Assembly (NCBI RefSeq): GCF_001661265.1
Contig: NW_017567019.1
Span: 1 to 64,000 of the forward strand
Reading direction: 5' to 3'
DNA from: Saitoella complicata NRRL Y-17804
Taxonomy: Eukaryota > Ascomycota > Saitoellomycetes > Saitoellales > Saitoellaceae
Length of the DNA: 64,000 nucleotides
Below the pieces are notes generated by a model, which was given only the letters and a program-made list of their open reading frames with translations, made no database searches and was not told the DNA's origin. The position numbers were made by a program, and so were the translations under genes. Below are positions 47,986 through 58,400 of the stretch, one piece after another. Each line of letters begins with the position of its first letter. Position 1 is the first letter of the stretch.

Positions 47986-48257
47986 TATGAAGTATGTGTA
48001 GCAAGTAGCGGATTAGGTTAGTTCAGCAAAAGGGAAATCGACGCGCACAGCGCTTGAGTTGTCTTCCTTCTCGGTGTGTATGCGAACCCGACAAACGACC
48101 AGCGATTCGAGCTCTCGTTCACTTGCGATCGGACAGAAAAACTCACAGACCGTGACTGATCTGCGTTTCCAAAAAGCTAATAGAGTGTATGCGATCGGTT
48201 TCGTAACTTTTCGAGTGGGATAACGCGTCGAGATCAATGGTGGTTTCTTCGTGAAGG

Positions 48258-48787
48258 ATGCGATTCGCGTCGACATTTGAGGTGTGCAGCGCGGTGCAGC
48301 GCGTGAGGAGTCGCGTTCTATGGGCGGTCTATGATCTGCGCTTTGACAATGAAGGTGCACTGTGGTCAGCATCCGCGGATAAGACAGTAAGACGGTCTGA
48401 TCTTATCACTAAAGCGGATGATACTGCTTTGGAACATCCCGACTTTGTCCAGGACATCTTGGTGACACCCACTGGATCTTGGGCAGTAACCGCATGTCGT
48501 GATGAGGAAGTAAGAGTATTCGATATTGGCAGCGGTTCACTAGTGAAGGTGATCAAAGGGCATTACGATGAAGTATCGGCGCAGGCAATGTGGGGAAACA
48601 TGCTTGCGAGTGCAAGTTTGGATGGAACCATCAGGCAGTGGTCCATGGTGAAGCCGATGTGCGAGCAATGAAGAAGGTTGTCTGGGAAGAGGAGGATGTT
48701 GAGGAATAGGACAAGCCAGCAACAGGGCTAACTGCGGAACAAGAGGCTGAATTGGCCGAGTTGATGGGTGGTGACGACGATCTTTGA
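48258..48787 (+). pseudogene. Truncated WD40-repeat gene relic
   Basis: The frame 48258-48671 codes for about two WD40 repeats near the C-terminus of a larger protein: LRFDNEGALWSASADKTVRR, VQDILVTPTGSWAVTACRDE, EVRVFDIGSGSLVKVIKGHY and ASASLDGTIRQWSM. WD40 proteins need about seven blades, so the N-terminal part is missing. The frame breaks after QWSM. The expected tail continues in the next frame (ADVRAMKKVVWEEEDVEE), then has a TAG, then DKPATGLTAEQEAELAELMG. It therefore carries a 5' truncation, one frameshift and one stop. It lies head-to-head with RAD21 at a distance of 272 bp. It appears to be a decayed copy of a host gene; the parent is probably intact elsewhere. Confidence 0.75.
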
Positions 48788-49256
48788 TTAGATCTCTGGG
48801 GTACAAGTGGCCTCACAACCAGCGCAAGACAGACAACATAGACCGGCAGAAGAGCCTTGGGCCTTACACATGAGAAAGTGAGTTCTTGGCGAAGGAGCGT
48901 TTACGTCTGCTGGTCAGGTTTCAAAACGTTAAGCCGGCCCGTGGAACTCGAGACAGGAGCCAGAGCCCATGAACGGGCAGTGGCGAATAGACATGCTCTT
49001 GATTTTCCATATCATGTTCAAAAATGCATTACAACTCATACTTATGTACATTTGCCGAGGTATGACTTCATCGCCAATCGTCCCGTGGGGCTCATTAATT
49101 AACGTGTGGACCGGGCCGTACCGGGCCTCCACCGAGCCCTTCAAATCCCAATTGAAAGCTCCCCCTCAACTGATCTGCCAAGCCAACACCTCGTCTATAT
49201 AACCTCACTGACTCATCCCTCGTAAGGCTCCATCAAATCAGATCAAACGAAGAACC
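48788..49256. promoter_or_regulatory. Annexin promoter with TATA box
   Basis: A TATATAA box lies at 49196-49202, 55 bp before the annexin ATG, and a CCCAATT element lies near 49147. The 469-bp region has no ORF of note. A TATA-containing promoter fits a regulated or strongly expressed gene. Confidence 0.55.
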
Positions 49257-50582
49257 ATGTCATACAACTACAACCAAGGTCCCGGCTACGGTAATCCCTA
49301 CGGCCACGGCGCTCCTCCACCTCCACAGCCCCCGCAGCACCAGCAGCCCTATGGATATGGTGCTCCCCCGCCCGTACCGCTTCATCCGAATCAATACGGC
49401 GGTCCTCCTCCACACAGTCCGCAGCCATGCTATGGTGCTCCAGCACCGCCGGCGCCCTATGGCTCGCACAGTCCAGGATATCCTCCGGTTCCAGCTCAAG
49501 CACCATATGGTGCGCCTTCGCCGATACCCGGACCATACGGACACTCCCCAGCGCCTGCTCCATACGGTGCTCCCCCTCCTCCTGCTCAACTATATGGCGG
49601 CGGTGGTGGTTACCATTCTCCCTCCCCCTACGGCAATCCCCAGGGAAGCTGGAACCCCGAATCCACCATCCAAACCATCCGCAAAGCAACAAAAGGCTTC
49701 GGCACAGACGAAGCCGCTCTCATCGCCGCCCTCGCACCCTTAACCCCTCACCAAATGTCCATCCTCGTCCGCGCATTCGAATCGCAGGTCGGGAAACCGC
49801 TCATGAAGGTCATCGAGAGCGAGACGAGTAGTAGGGGTTATTTCCAGTTTGGGTTACGTGGGTTGGTGTTGGGGCCTGTTGCGTGGGAAGCGTGGTTGTT
49901 GCATCGGGCGTGTAGTGGACCTGGGACGAAAGAGGTTACGTTGACGGAGTTGTTGTTGGGAAGGACTGATGAGGAGATATTTGCGCTTAAAGCCGAGTAT
50001 GAGCGGCAGTTTCGGAAACCGGTGGATAAAGCCATTCGGGGCGAGTTGAGTATGAAGACGGAGAGGTTTTTCAATATGGCGCTCGCTGCTGGGAGAGCGC
50101 CTGCGCATGTCCCGATCGACCACAATCAAGTCACGAATGATGCGCATACGTGTCATAACGGAATGCACGGGCTCGGCACAGACGAAATCCCCATCTGTGG
50201 GATCTTCTCCACCCGCTCCCTCCCGCACCTCTCCGCTCTCGCCCAAACCTACCAATCCCTCTACCGCCGTCCCCTCCTCTCCGCGATCCAGTCCGATTTC
50301 TCCGGACACATGCGTGACGGCTTAGTCCAAATCCTCGCGATGGCACTTAACCCCGCTGCGCGGAAAGCGGAATTATTGGAGGCTGCGATGGCGGGGGCGG
50401 GGACGAAGGATGAGTTGTTGTGTATGAGGGTTATCAGGGGGCGGTGGGGTGTTGATGGGGTACCGTGGGAGAGGGTGAAGGGGGAGTATGCGAGGATGTA
50501 TGGGAAGAGTTTGGTAGGGAGGGTTAAGGGGGATACGAGTGGGGATTATGAGAGGTTGATGGTTGCGATTATTGGGAATTAG
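49257..50582 (+). CDS. Annexin (fungal, P/G/Y-rich N-terminus)
   Basis: Calcium-dependent phospholipid-binding protein of 441 aa in one exon. The N-terminal 130 residues repeat YGAPPPP/PYG-type motifs (a Pro/Gly/Tyr/Gln-rich domain as in annexins A7/A11 and fungal ANXC). Four annexin repeats follow: IQTIRKATKGFGTDEAALIA (first), PGTKEVTLTELLLGRTDEEI (second), CHNGMHGLGTDEIPICGIFS (third) and LEAAMAGAGTKDELLCMRVI (fourth), each with the GxGT-type loop (second degenerate). The C-terminal VKGDTSGDYERLMVAIIG is characteristic. Fungal annexins act in membrane repair, secretion or cell-wall trafficking, mostly unproven. Confidence 0.95.
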   Translation: MSYNYNQGPGYGNPYGHGAPPPPQPPQHQQPYGYGAPPPVPLHPNQYGGPPPHSPQPCYGAPAPPAPYGSHSPGYPPVPAQAPYGAPSPIPGPYGHSPAPAPYGAPPPPAQLYGGGGGYHSPSPYGNPQGSWNPESTIQTIRKATKGFGTDEAALIAALAPLTPHQMSILVRAFESQVGKPLMKVIESETSSRGYFQFGLRGLVLGPVAWEAWLLHRACSGPGTKEVTLTELLLGRTDEEIFALKAEYERQFRKPVDKAIRGELSMKTERFFNMALAAGRAPAHVPIDHNQVTNDAHTCHNGMHGLGTDEIPICGIFSTRSLPHLSALAQTYQSLYRRPLLSAIQSDFSGHMRDGLVQILAMALNPAARKAELLEAAMAGAGTKDELLCMRVIRGRWGVDGVPWERVKGEYARMYGKSLVGRVKGDTSGDYERLMVAIIGN

Positions 50583-50847
50583 GAAAGTTGCGTATGCTGC
50601 GGGAGCTCGAGTATGATTATGATTATGGTTAGTATACCTCTACGAACATGCTTGTAACCTCTTAAGATTGAGTTCCATCCTCAGACTTGATGCCGTCATC
50701 TCAGCACGCGTTATCGATTTCATACCTGGGCGCGGCTCGCGGGTATACGTACGCCTCGTTGTATAAGCTGAAGGACTCGGAGGAGATAGACAGCGTTACG
50801 TACTACCTTTACTACGATACGCGTACACCTCGACGAATACTATAGCT

Positions 50848-52052
50848 ATGCCAACGCCGTTCGCTCCACCAACCTGCAACCTCGTCGGCCCCTTCGCGCT
50901 GCTAATCCAATGCCTTCTTGCCTTCCTCGCATTCCTCGCCCTCCTCCTCAAACGCCAACGCGAACCACGCCGTTCACGACGACCGTTGAGGATTTGGATG
51001 TTCGATGTGGGAAAACAGGCTTTTGGAGCGGGTGTCGTGCATGGTGTTAATTTGGGCGTGAGTATTCTGGGTGTAGGGGGGTTTGAGGAGGGTGCGGGCG
51101 GTGGAGGGGGAGGGGGAGGTGGGGGCGAGGATGATGGTGATCCGTGTGTGTGGTAAGTCCTTGTGAGACGGGGTGTGAGGTACGAGGACGAGGGCTAATG
51201 GGGTGTTGGGTGTGTAGGTACTTCTTCAACGTCGCGGTGGATACGACGATCGGGGTACCGATTTTGTATGTGATTTTGACGGCTTTGACGTCGTTTACGG
51301 TCTACCTCGGCATTCACGGCACCATCAGCGGGCAATACTCACCTCCCTCCACCACCTCCACCACAACTAAGCGCAAATCCCGATGGTCATGGTGGTTCAA
51401 ACAAACCGCACTCTACGCCCTTTCTCTTCTCCTCATGAAAGTCTTGATATTCGTGGTCTTTGCGACACTACCGGGGTTGGTGGAGGCATTGGAAGAATTG
51501 GGAGAAGTGTTGTTGAGGTGGACGAGGGGGTATCCGAGGGTCGAGGAGGGGTTTGTGTTGTTTGTGTTTCCGCTAGTGATGAATGTTTTGCAGGCTTGGT
51601 TGAGTGAGTACTCCATCCTTCCCTTCTTTCTTGTCATTTTACTCTTTCGTGGTCGTGGCTACGCGTACGGGGGAGCTGAGATGAGGGGATGAGTTGACAT
51701 GACAGAAGCTAATTTGTGGGACATAGTTGATAATATTGTCAAGTCTAAGGATGTGGAGGGGGATGAGGACGCTGACAGCGAAAGTGAAAGCACGTTGGTC
51801 AGGCCTCGCCGACATGGTTACCGTTCTTATCAGTCTATTCGAGTTGTTGAAGATAACGACGAGGACAGTTCATTGGATAGGCCTATCAAAGGAGCTAAAG
51901 AAGATGGCGACGAGGACACGGATGATAACGTGTACGACACAGCCGCAGGGCAGCGCAAGATCAAGATAAGCGCCGTTCGCCGGGGGAGCAGCGGACTGAG
52001 AAGCGAGATTCCAGATGGGACGATTAGACGGGGAAGTCTGGAGCGATTATAG
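50848..52052 (+). CDS. STIMATE/YPL162C-family membrane protein
   Basis: Multi-pass membrane protein related to yeast vacuolar YPL162C and human STIMATE (TMEM110). Three exons: 50848-51152, 51218-51603 and 51706-52052, with introns of 65 nt (GTAAGT...GTAG) and 102 nt (GTGAGT...ACAG); 345 aa. Helices: LIQCLLAFLAFLALLL (about 18-33), a second around VVHGVNLGVSIL, WYFFNVAVDTTIGVPILYVI (split by intron 1), TALYALSLLLMKVLIFVVFA and FVLFVFPLVMNVLQAWL. The D/Q-K motif RIWMFDVGKQAFGAGVVHGV and the YFFNVxxDTTxG motif are diagnostic. After the last helix the cytosolic tail, KANLWDIVDNIVKSKDVEGD, is acidic and serine-rich. Retaining intron 2 instead appends 29 hydrophobic residues and a stop. Confidence 0.88.
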
Positions 52053-52123
52053 AAATATAAGATCTCTTGGATTATTATTTTTGCGGGATTACAGCATGTG
52101 GCTCTCTGATTTGTCACTCAGCG

Positions 52124-52138
52124 CCCCCCCCCCCCCCC
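52124..52138. repeat. Homopolymer of 15 C
   Basis: A run of 15 cytosines lies about 130 bp upstream of the GND1 start. Length is prone to sequencing error and to replication slippage. Confidence 0.8.
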
Positions 52139-52266
52139 AACCAACCCAGCGCTTGAGGTGCCGCACCGCGGAAGTCACACGCCAACACCACCCTAAATTT
52201 ATTCATCATTGAATCTCGTCACCAAGGACTCTCCAGCACCTCTACACCTAAACAACTATACACAAA

Positions 52267-53808
52267 ATGTCTGGACAGGCTGTTGCTGATATCGGTTTGA
52301 TCGGTTTGGCCGTTATGGGTCAGAACTTGATCCTTAACATGGCTGACCACGGATTCACCGGTGCGTTTTTCCCTGATCTTGATCCGATCCGATTTGATCT
52401 CATACTGATCTGTTGATCTCCAGTCTGTGCCTACAACCGTACCACCTCCAAGGTCGACGCTTTCCTTGACAACGAGGCCAAGGGCAAGGCCATCGTCGGT
52501 GCTCACTCCATCGAGGAGCTCTGCTCCAAGCTCAAGCGCCCAAGGCGTGTCATGCTCCTCGTCAAGGCCGGTGCCGCCGTCGACTCCTTCATCGAGCAGC
52601 TCTTGCCTTTCCTCGAGAAGGGTGACATCATCATCGACGGTGGTAACTCCCACTACCCCGACACCAACCGTCGCTGCGACTACCTCGCCGAGAAGGGCAT
52701 CTTGTTCGTTGGTTCCGGTGTCTCTGGTGGTGAGGAGGGTGCCCGTACCGGTCCTTCCCTCATGCCCGGTGGTGCCAAGGACGCTTGGCCTCACTTGAAG
52801 GATATCTTCCAGTCTTGCGCTGCCCAGACTGACGGCGAGCCCTGTTGTGACTGGGTCGGTGACCAGGGTGCTGGACACTACGTCAAGATGGTTCACAACG
52901 GTATTGAGTACGGAGACATGCAGCTCATCTGTGAGGCTTACGACATGTTGAAGCGTGGTGTTGGATTGACCAACCAGGAGATCGCTGACGTCTTCGAGAA
53001 GTGGAACAACGGTGTCCTCGACTCTTTCTTGATCGAGATCACCCGCGACATCTTGAAGTTCACTGACGACGATGGTACTCCCCTCGTTGAGAAGATCATG
53101 GACACCGCTGGTCAGAAGGGTACCGGTAAGTGGACCGCCATCAACGCTTTGGACCTCGGTATGCCCGTCACCCTCATCGGTGAGGCTGTCTTCTCCCGTT
53201 GTTTGTCCTCCATCCGCGAGGAGCGTGGCCGCGCTTCCGAGCGCCTCGCCGGTCCCGTCATCGACAAGTTCTCCGGTGACAAGGCCAAGATCATCGACCA
53301 GATGGAGCAGGCCCTCTACGCTTCCAAGATTATCTCCTACGCCCAGGGTTTCATGCTCATGCGTGAGGCCGCCAAGGCTTACGGCTGGACCCTCAACAAC
53401 GCCGGTATTGCCCTCATGTGGCGCGGTGGATGTATCATCCGTTCCGCCTTCTTGGGTGACATCACCAACGCCTACAAAAAGAACGCCGACCTCGAGAACC
53501 TCCTCTTCGACGACTTCTTCCACGCTGCCATCGAGAAGGCTCAGCCCTCTTGGCGCCAGGTCGTTGCTCAGGGTGCTTTGTGGGGTATCCCCACCCCTGC
53601 TTTCTCCACTGCTTTGTCCTTCTTCGACGGATACAGGGCTAAGCGTCTCCCTGCTAACTTGTTGCAGGCTCAGCGTGACTACTTCGGTGCCCACACCTTC
53701 CGTATCTTGCCTGAGTTCGCTTCCGAGAAGTACCCCATTGACACCGACATCCACGTCAACTGGACCGGACGTGGTGGTAACGTCTCTGCCTCTACCTACG
53801 ATGCTTAA
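52267..53808 (+). CDS. GND1: 6-phosphogluconate dehydrogenase, decarboxylating
   Basis: Cytosolic enzyme of the oxidative pentose phosphate pathway: it converts 6-phosphogluconate and NADP+ to ribulose-5-phosphate, CO2 and NADPH. Two exons, 52267-52360 and 52424-53808, with a 63-nt intron (52361-52423, GTGCGT...TCCAG); 492 aa, the usual size. The Rossmann fingerprint [20 protein letters not shown] is at the N-terminus, then [19 protein letters not shown] and [12 protein letters not shown]. The active-site region [19 protein letters not shown] is followed by [19 protein letters not shown] (catalytic Lys, then Glu). The C-terminal [12 protein letters not shown]-type substrate motif appears as [13 protein letters not shown]. 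Codon use is very biased (GGT, GTC, AAG, CTC), indicating high expression. This bias leaves a 511-codon open frame on the opposite strand, which I regard as spurious. Confidence 0.98.
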
Positions 53809-54212
53809 GCATGTCGCTTTGGCTGCGTAGTCTTTGATTGCGAGAGATAGGGTTGGGGTTGTAAGATGGGAAGAAGTATGATTAGAAGGAGATGGATGGG
53901 GTTGTAGGCTTTTCTTGATTGTGAAGACGTGTTGAGTACGGTTTGCTTATGTGGAACGCTTAGTGGGAAAGAAAAGAAAAAATCTTAACAAATATACGCT
54001 TTTTGTACTGTACTATCTGCTTTATTGACATTCCATCCATCGTCCATATCGTTAAGGTTGAGGTCGGTTTGGTCGGCCGCTGCAGCCGCCATATACAGTA
54101 CGGTATACCAACTAACGTCGCAACGGACCCTTAATACCGTAACGCATACACCCGTACACAAACACCAAACCTTACTTATCGCAGCTGTCCATCGGACTCG
54201 ATAGAGAGCAAG
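53809..54212. other. Intergenic region
   Basis: 404 bp containing the GND1 3' UTR and the promoter of the next gene. A/T-rich around 53950-54010; no ORF. Confidence 0.5.
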
Positions 54213-54734
54213 ATGTCGGCACTACCAGCAAGTAAGCAAAACACAGCTTCCGCAACTGCCAGCATGGCTCCCCAATCGTCTACAGCCCTAACCATGGCTG
54301 CTGGGCGTTCGATCACCCCCGAAGACGGTACGTCCAAGCACATGCATATCTGCAACGCACATCATGGCGAGAAATTTCCCGTTGCTGGTGTTGTCCCCTT
54401 TGAGCCTTTCTTCTCGTCCTGCGTATGTGAGGGAGGATTGTGTGCAGTTTGCTAACATTGGTGGTGGTATGGAATAGCCCATGACACGGGGTTTGTCGAA
54501 CCGCTAAACCCGAACCGCAATACGCTTCACCCGCACCCGGAAGCAGAGACTGCACCACATGAAGAGCTTGATCCGGAGGTGTTGAAGGGGTATGACGAGG
54601 CGGAAGACAGGGATGGTGGGAAGGTTGGTTTTGGGAAGAAGATTAGGGGGGAGATTAAGGTGATTGAGGGGAAGGTTTTGAGGAATAGGGAGTTGGTTGA
54701 GGAGGGGAGGGCGATGAAGAGAGGGGAAGCATGA
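54213..54734 (+). CDS. Small CsbD-like hydrophilic protein
   Basis: Two exons, 54213-54327 and 54478-54734, with a 150-nt intron (54328-54477, GTACGT...TTGCTAACATTG...ATAG), giving 123 aa. The N-terminus is S/T/A/Q-rich. The middle has AHDTGFVEPLNPNRNTLHPH and EELDPEVLKGYDEAEDRDGG. The C-terminal VGFGKKIRGEIKVIEGKVLR then NRELVEEGRAMKRGEA resembles the CsbD-like stress-protein motif (K-I-R/K-G-x-x-K...G-K-x...N-x-E-L-x-x-E-G-x-x). CsbD proteins are abundant, stress-induced and of unknown biochemistry. The gene model is good (clear branch site and acceptor); the family link is tentative. Confidence 0.7.
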
Positions 54735-55493
54735 GGAGTGCCTCAGATGGAGGGGAAGGGGTTTCTTGCTGGCGAGAATTGCAAGAGAGCGAGAGGGAGG
54801 GTGTATGCTATCCCAGCCGCCGGCGTTCTATGTGTTTCTATCGTTGATAATTCTAATGTCCTATTCACTTCGGTCGGGATCGTGTCTGTTCTGTATCCAC
54901 AACACAAGGCTGGTTGTATGCACCGAAATCGATATCCATGACACACTTTCGAGTTCTTGAATCGGGGGGAAGAGGTGTTTGCACGACAAGACTGAGAAGG
55001 GTCCTACCAAACTCTAGACGATGAATAGAATGAAAGGAATGATCGTCTTGTCCAATTATTCCAAGTATTCCTCCTCAGCTGAATGACCCATATCGGAGGT
55101 GTATGGCGATTATGTCCAGTGCTGCACTCCAGCGCGACTCAATGCGGCCCACCCGTCATACGAAAGCGTACGAAGGAACGACCCAACACAACTCCATCTA
55201 ACTGGCCTTCGACTGGAAGGAAGGGAGATTTTCACTCAGCGACCATCTACCAACGATTGTCAAGTCCCAGGGGGTTACTTGACGAAAAGAATAGAGGGCA
55301 TTAAGGGAGGCAAAGCGACACTGGGGTGATCGCGGTCCGTGTAAGTTGGATACAAACGGATATCGGGACCGACGACATCGAGACTGAGCGAACTACAAAG
55401 TACAGCAAACGACATACGAGAGTTGAGGTATATAGAGGAGGAAGCCTAGGAGGAGAGCATTGTATCGGCATACAACACGACTATCATACAACA
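54735..55493. other. Intergenic region (759 bp)
   Basis: The ATG2 frame is open back to 55326, but the first ATG in a good position is 55494. The rest holds no recognised gene. The final 100 bp are A/C-rich, as expected for a 5' UTR. Confidence 0.5.
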
Positions 55494-58400
55494 ATGTCAA
55501 CACCACCACCACCAACAGGAGGAGGCTGGCGCTCCTACCTCCCCACCCTCCCCTCCCTCTCCAACGCAAGCATACAATCCCAACTACTCACATACACCCT
55601 CAAACGTGCACTTGGAACATTCCTCCTATCATCCAACGACGAGGAGGAGGTGCGGAGACTGGAGGTGGAGATGAGTGGTGGTGGAAGAGTTGAACTGAGG
55701 AATGTCAAGCTAGACGTCGATGCGATTCTGGGACGGATACCGATGCCGTTACCGGTGAAGTTGTTGGAGGCTAGAGCAGATTTGGTGAGTTTGACGCCAG
55801 CGCTGACGGGCACGAGGATTGAGCTATCTGGACTTCGGGTGCGTGGAGCGCCACTTCCGCCAGCATCTACGCCTACTGCGAGTCCGAACGTGAGTGTATC
55901 GTTCTCGACGAGCTCGCTGGCTGAGAGCCTCATCCCCGCCGACACGGAGTTAGAGGAGTCCTTGGAGCTTCCACCATCGATTGATGTCGAGTCTGAGGGT
56001 GGTCTGAACGGATTGTTGAAGAAGGCAATCGAGACCGTACTCGGTGGACTCGAGGTCAAAATCGTAGATACGGAGCTCCGGATCGAATTGCCAACTGAGG
56101 GACGTGAGTGGAAAGAGGAGGTCGTGCTACACCTAAACGAAGTACTCTATGCCGCACCCACATCCACCTTCGAAGTCCGAGGTATCTCTGCCTACGCATT
56201 CCACGACGCTATCCCATCTGAGTCATCCCTTACTGGTGCGGAGACGGCAGAGGTCATTGAAAGGATTATTCAATCTCGGTCACAGTCGGTGTTGAGCAGA
56301 CCGGGGTTAAGCAGTCGACAAGCGTCATTTTCTAGTGACGTGAGTGATGTGAGTGCGTATAGTGACTTCAGTTGGGAGGGAGGAGGAGGGAGGGATATCC
56401 CGGATGATTTGTTTCAGAGTATGGTGTTCTCGAGGGAGGAGGGCCAGAGTTTGTACCTTTCTGCTATTTCTGAACGGGTTAGGCAGTCCGCGATGCAGCC
56501 ATCGAGAGTGGGGATGGGGTCGACGGCTTATCAGTCCATGATGGAGCCTTCTGCGACGTATGAGAGTGCGGTTGAATTTGAGTCTGAGGTTCGGGAGGAG
56601 GACCAGGGGGAGAAAGATCAGGGGGAGAGGGAGAGGAGTGTTACACCGACGAACTCGAGCACGACGACTACGACAGTCGGCGAGGGTGGGGGCGCGGAGA
56701 GACGGAGCATGCAATTCCTCCGCATCGACGGCTCCACAACGATCTCCCTTCCCACCTCCGCGAGTATCGATATCTCCCTCCCTCCAACCACCCTTAAAAT
56801 CGATACGACAGACGACCTCGCTACAATCATGGAAGTCATTTCGGGGATTGTATCTGCGTTCGTACCTACGCCGGAGAGGGAGGAGGGGGTTGTTGGGGTT
56901 AAGGTTGGGTGTGGACGTCTCGTGTTGGAGGTTGGTGGTGCTGCCGAGAGCGTGGCTGTGGTTTTGAGGGGTGTGAGGGGGGAGGTGGGGGAGAGTGGGA
57001 TGGAGTTCAGGGTGGGCAGTGTTGGTATGGGCGAGATGCTTGAGGTTGGGAATGGGCCTGATGGGGCTGCTGTAACTGGCTCTTACATACCTAAGGCTGG
57101 ATGGCGCTTGGCGATTGGCGGTATCTGTACGGCTTTCGGTCTCAAGGAGACTCTAGCTGCTGTGAAGACTTGGACCACGAAAGCCCTCGAAGGGTGGAAT
57201 CGTGGAAAGCACGAAGACGAACTCGTTAAGGCTCGGGAAAAGCTGTATGAGGGTTTCCGGCCCCGAAGGCAGATTCAGGCTGTGAAGAAGAGGAGGGATT
57301 GCAGGAGAAGGGAGGAGAGGGGCCCGGGGACGCGGGTGGTGGTGGGCGTTCCGTGGGTTGAGGTCAAAGTGGTGGACTTGGATGTGAAAGCTCGCGTGGA
57401 GGGGGTTGAGATTGAAGTCAACCAATGGGGTGTTGTCTCTTTCCGCGTTAACGATGGGGTCGTGGGTGACCTCGCTACTGCGATGGAACCTATTACGCTT
57501 GGGAGGGTAGAGGTCAAGTTCAGTGCGGATGGGGATGTGGAGGTGGAGGATGATTTGACCACCGTCTCGTTTGATTCTACGAGCGAGAAAGGAGCGGAGG
57601 ATGAAGTGGACGTTAGCCTGGAGAAAGCGAGGGACAGGTATGCGGAGCATGTGCAGGGGTGGATGTGCAAAGTCGAAGTTGCTGGTGTTGATGTCAAGGT
57701 GGACAAGCGTGTCGTTGACTGGGTTAGATCTCTTGCGGGGCGTGCAAGTGGTGTTGTGGGAAGGCAGTTTTCGTCGGATGCGGTAGAGCAGCAGGCTGGG
57801 GATGGTGGGGCGTTGCATTGGGGTGTTCGTGAGGATGTTGACGTCAGTATCGAGCTCGGCAACGGTGATGATATGTCCTTCGTCCTTCGTCATCCCGAGG
57901 GTTTGGTTGTCGTTGGTGGAGAGCGTGGCACGCTGGCGTTCGTCGAGGTTGCGAATATGAGTTTCGAGTATGGTGAAGAAGTCATCCTCGGCAGGTCTGG
58001 AGCTAGGCGGACGGGGAGTGCGGCTGCGCTTCTTGCGGGTCGTGTGGTTCTTTCCGAAAGTAGGGGCGTTGAGGCGAAGCTTGAGTTGAGAGGTGCGGTC
58101 GTTGAGTATAGGGTCGATATGCCTTGGATCGCAGTGCTTGCTGAGGTCTTTGCGGAGGAGGCTGGACCTACGATGTCGACCCCGCGACCAGCGTCTGCGC
58201 TTGCGTTGGATGTGATCTTACTGGACTGTGCCGTGGCTTTGAATCCACTCTGTGCTCCAAGCAAAGCCATTCTCTGCATTGCCGAAGCCCACGTTTCTGG
58301 CGGCACGAACTCGGCATCCCCGGATATCTGCCTCGATACCGAGGTCCGGAAGGCGTCGTTGTTGTTGATTGATGATGTCGCCAATCTGGCTTCGAGTCCG

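Noticed and set aside
51604-51692. Coding end of the STIMATE-like gene at 51692
   Set aside because: The frame is open there, but GTGAGT at 51604 and ACAG at 51701-51705 splice to a charged tail (KANLWDIVDNIVKSK) that fits the family better.
52219-53754. Long minus-strand ORF (511 codons) opposite GND1
   Set aside because: Its sequence is V/G/T/L/E-rich mirror-image of a strongly codon-biased gene, has no family resemblance and overlaps a certain coding exon including its intron.
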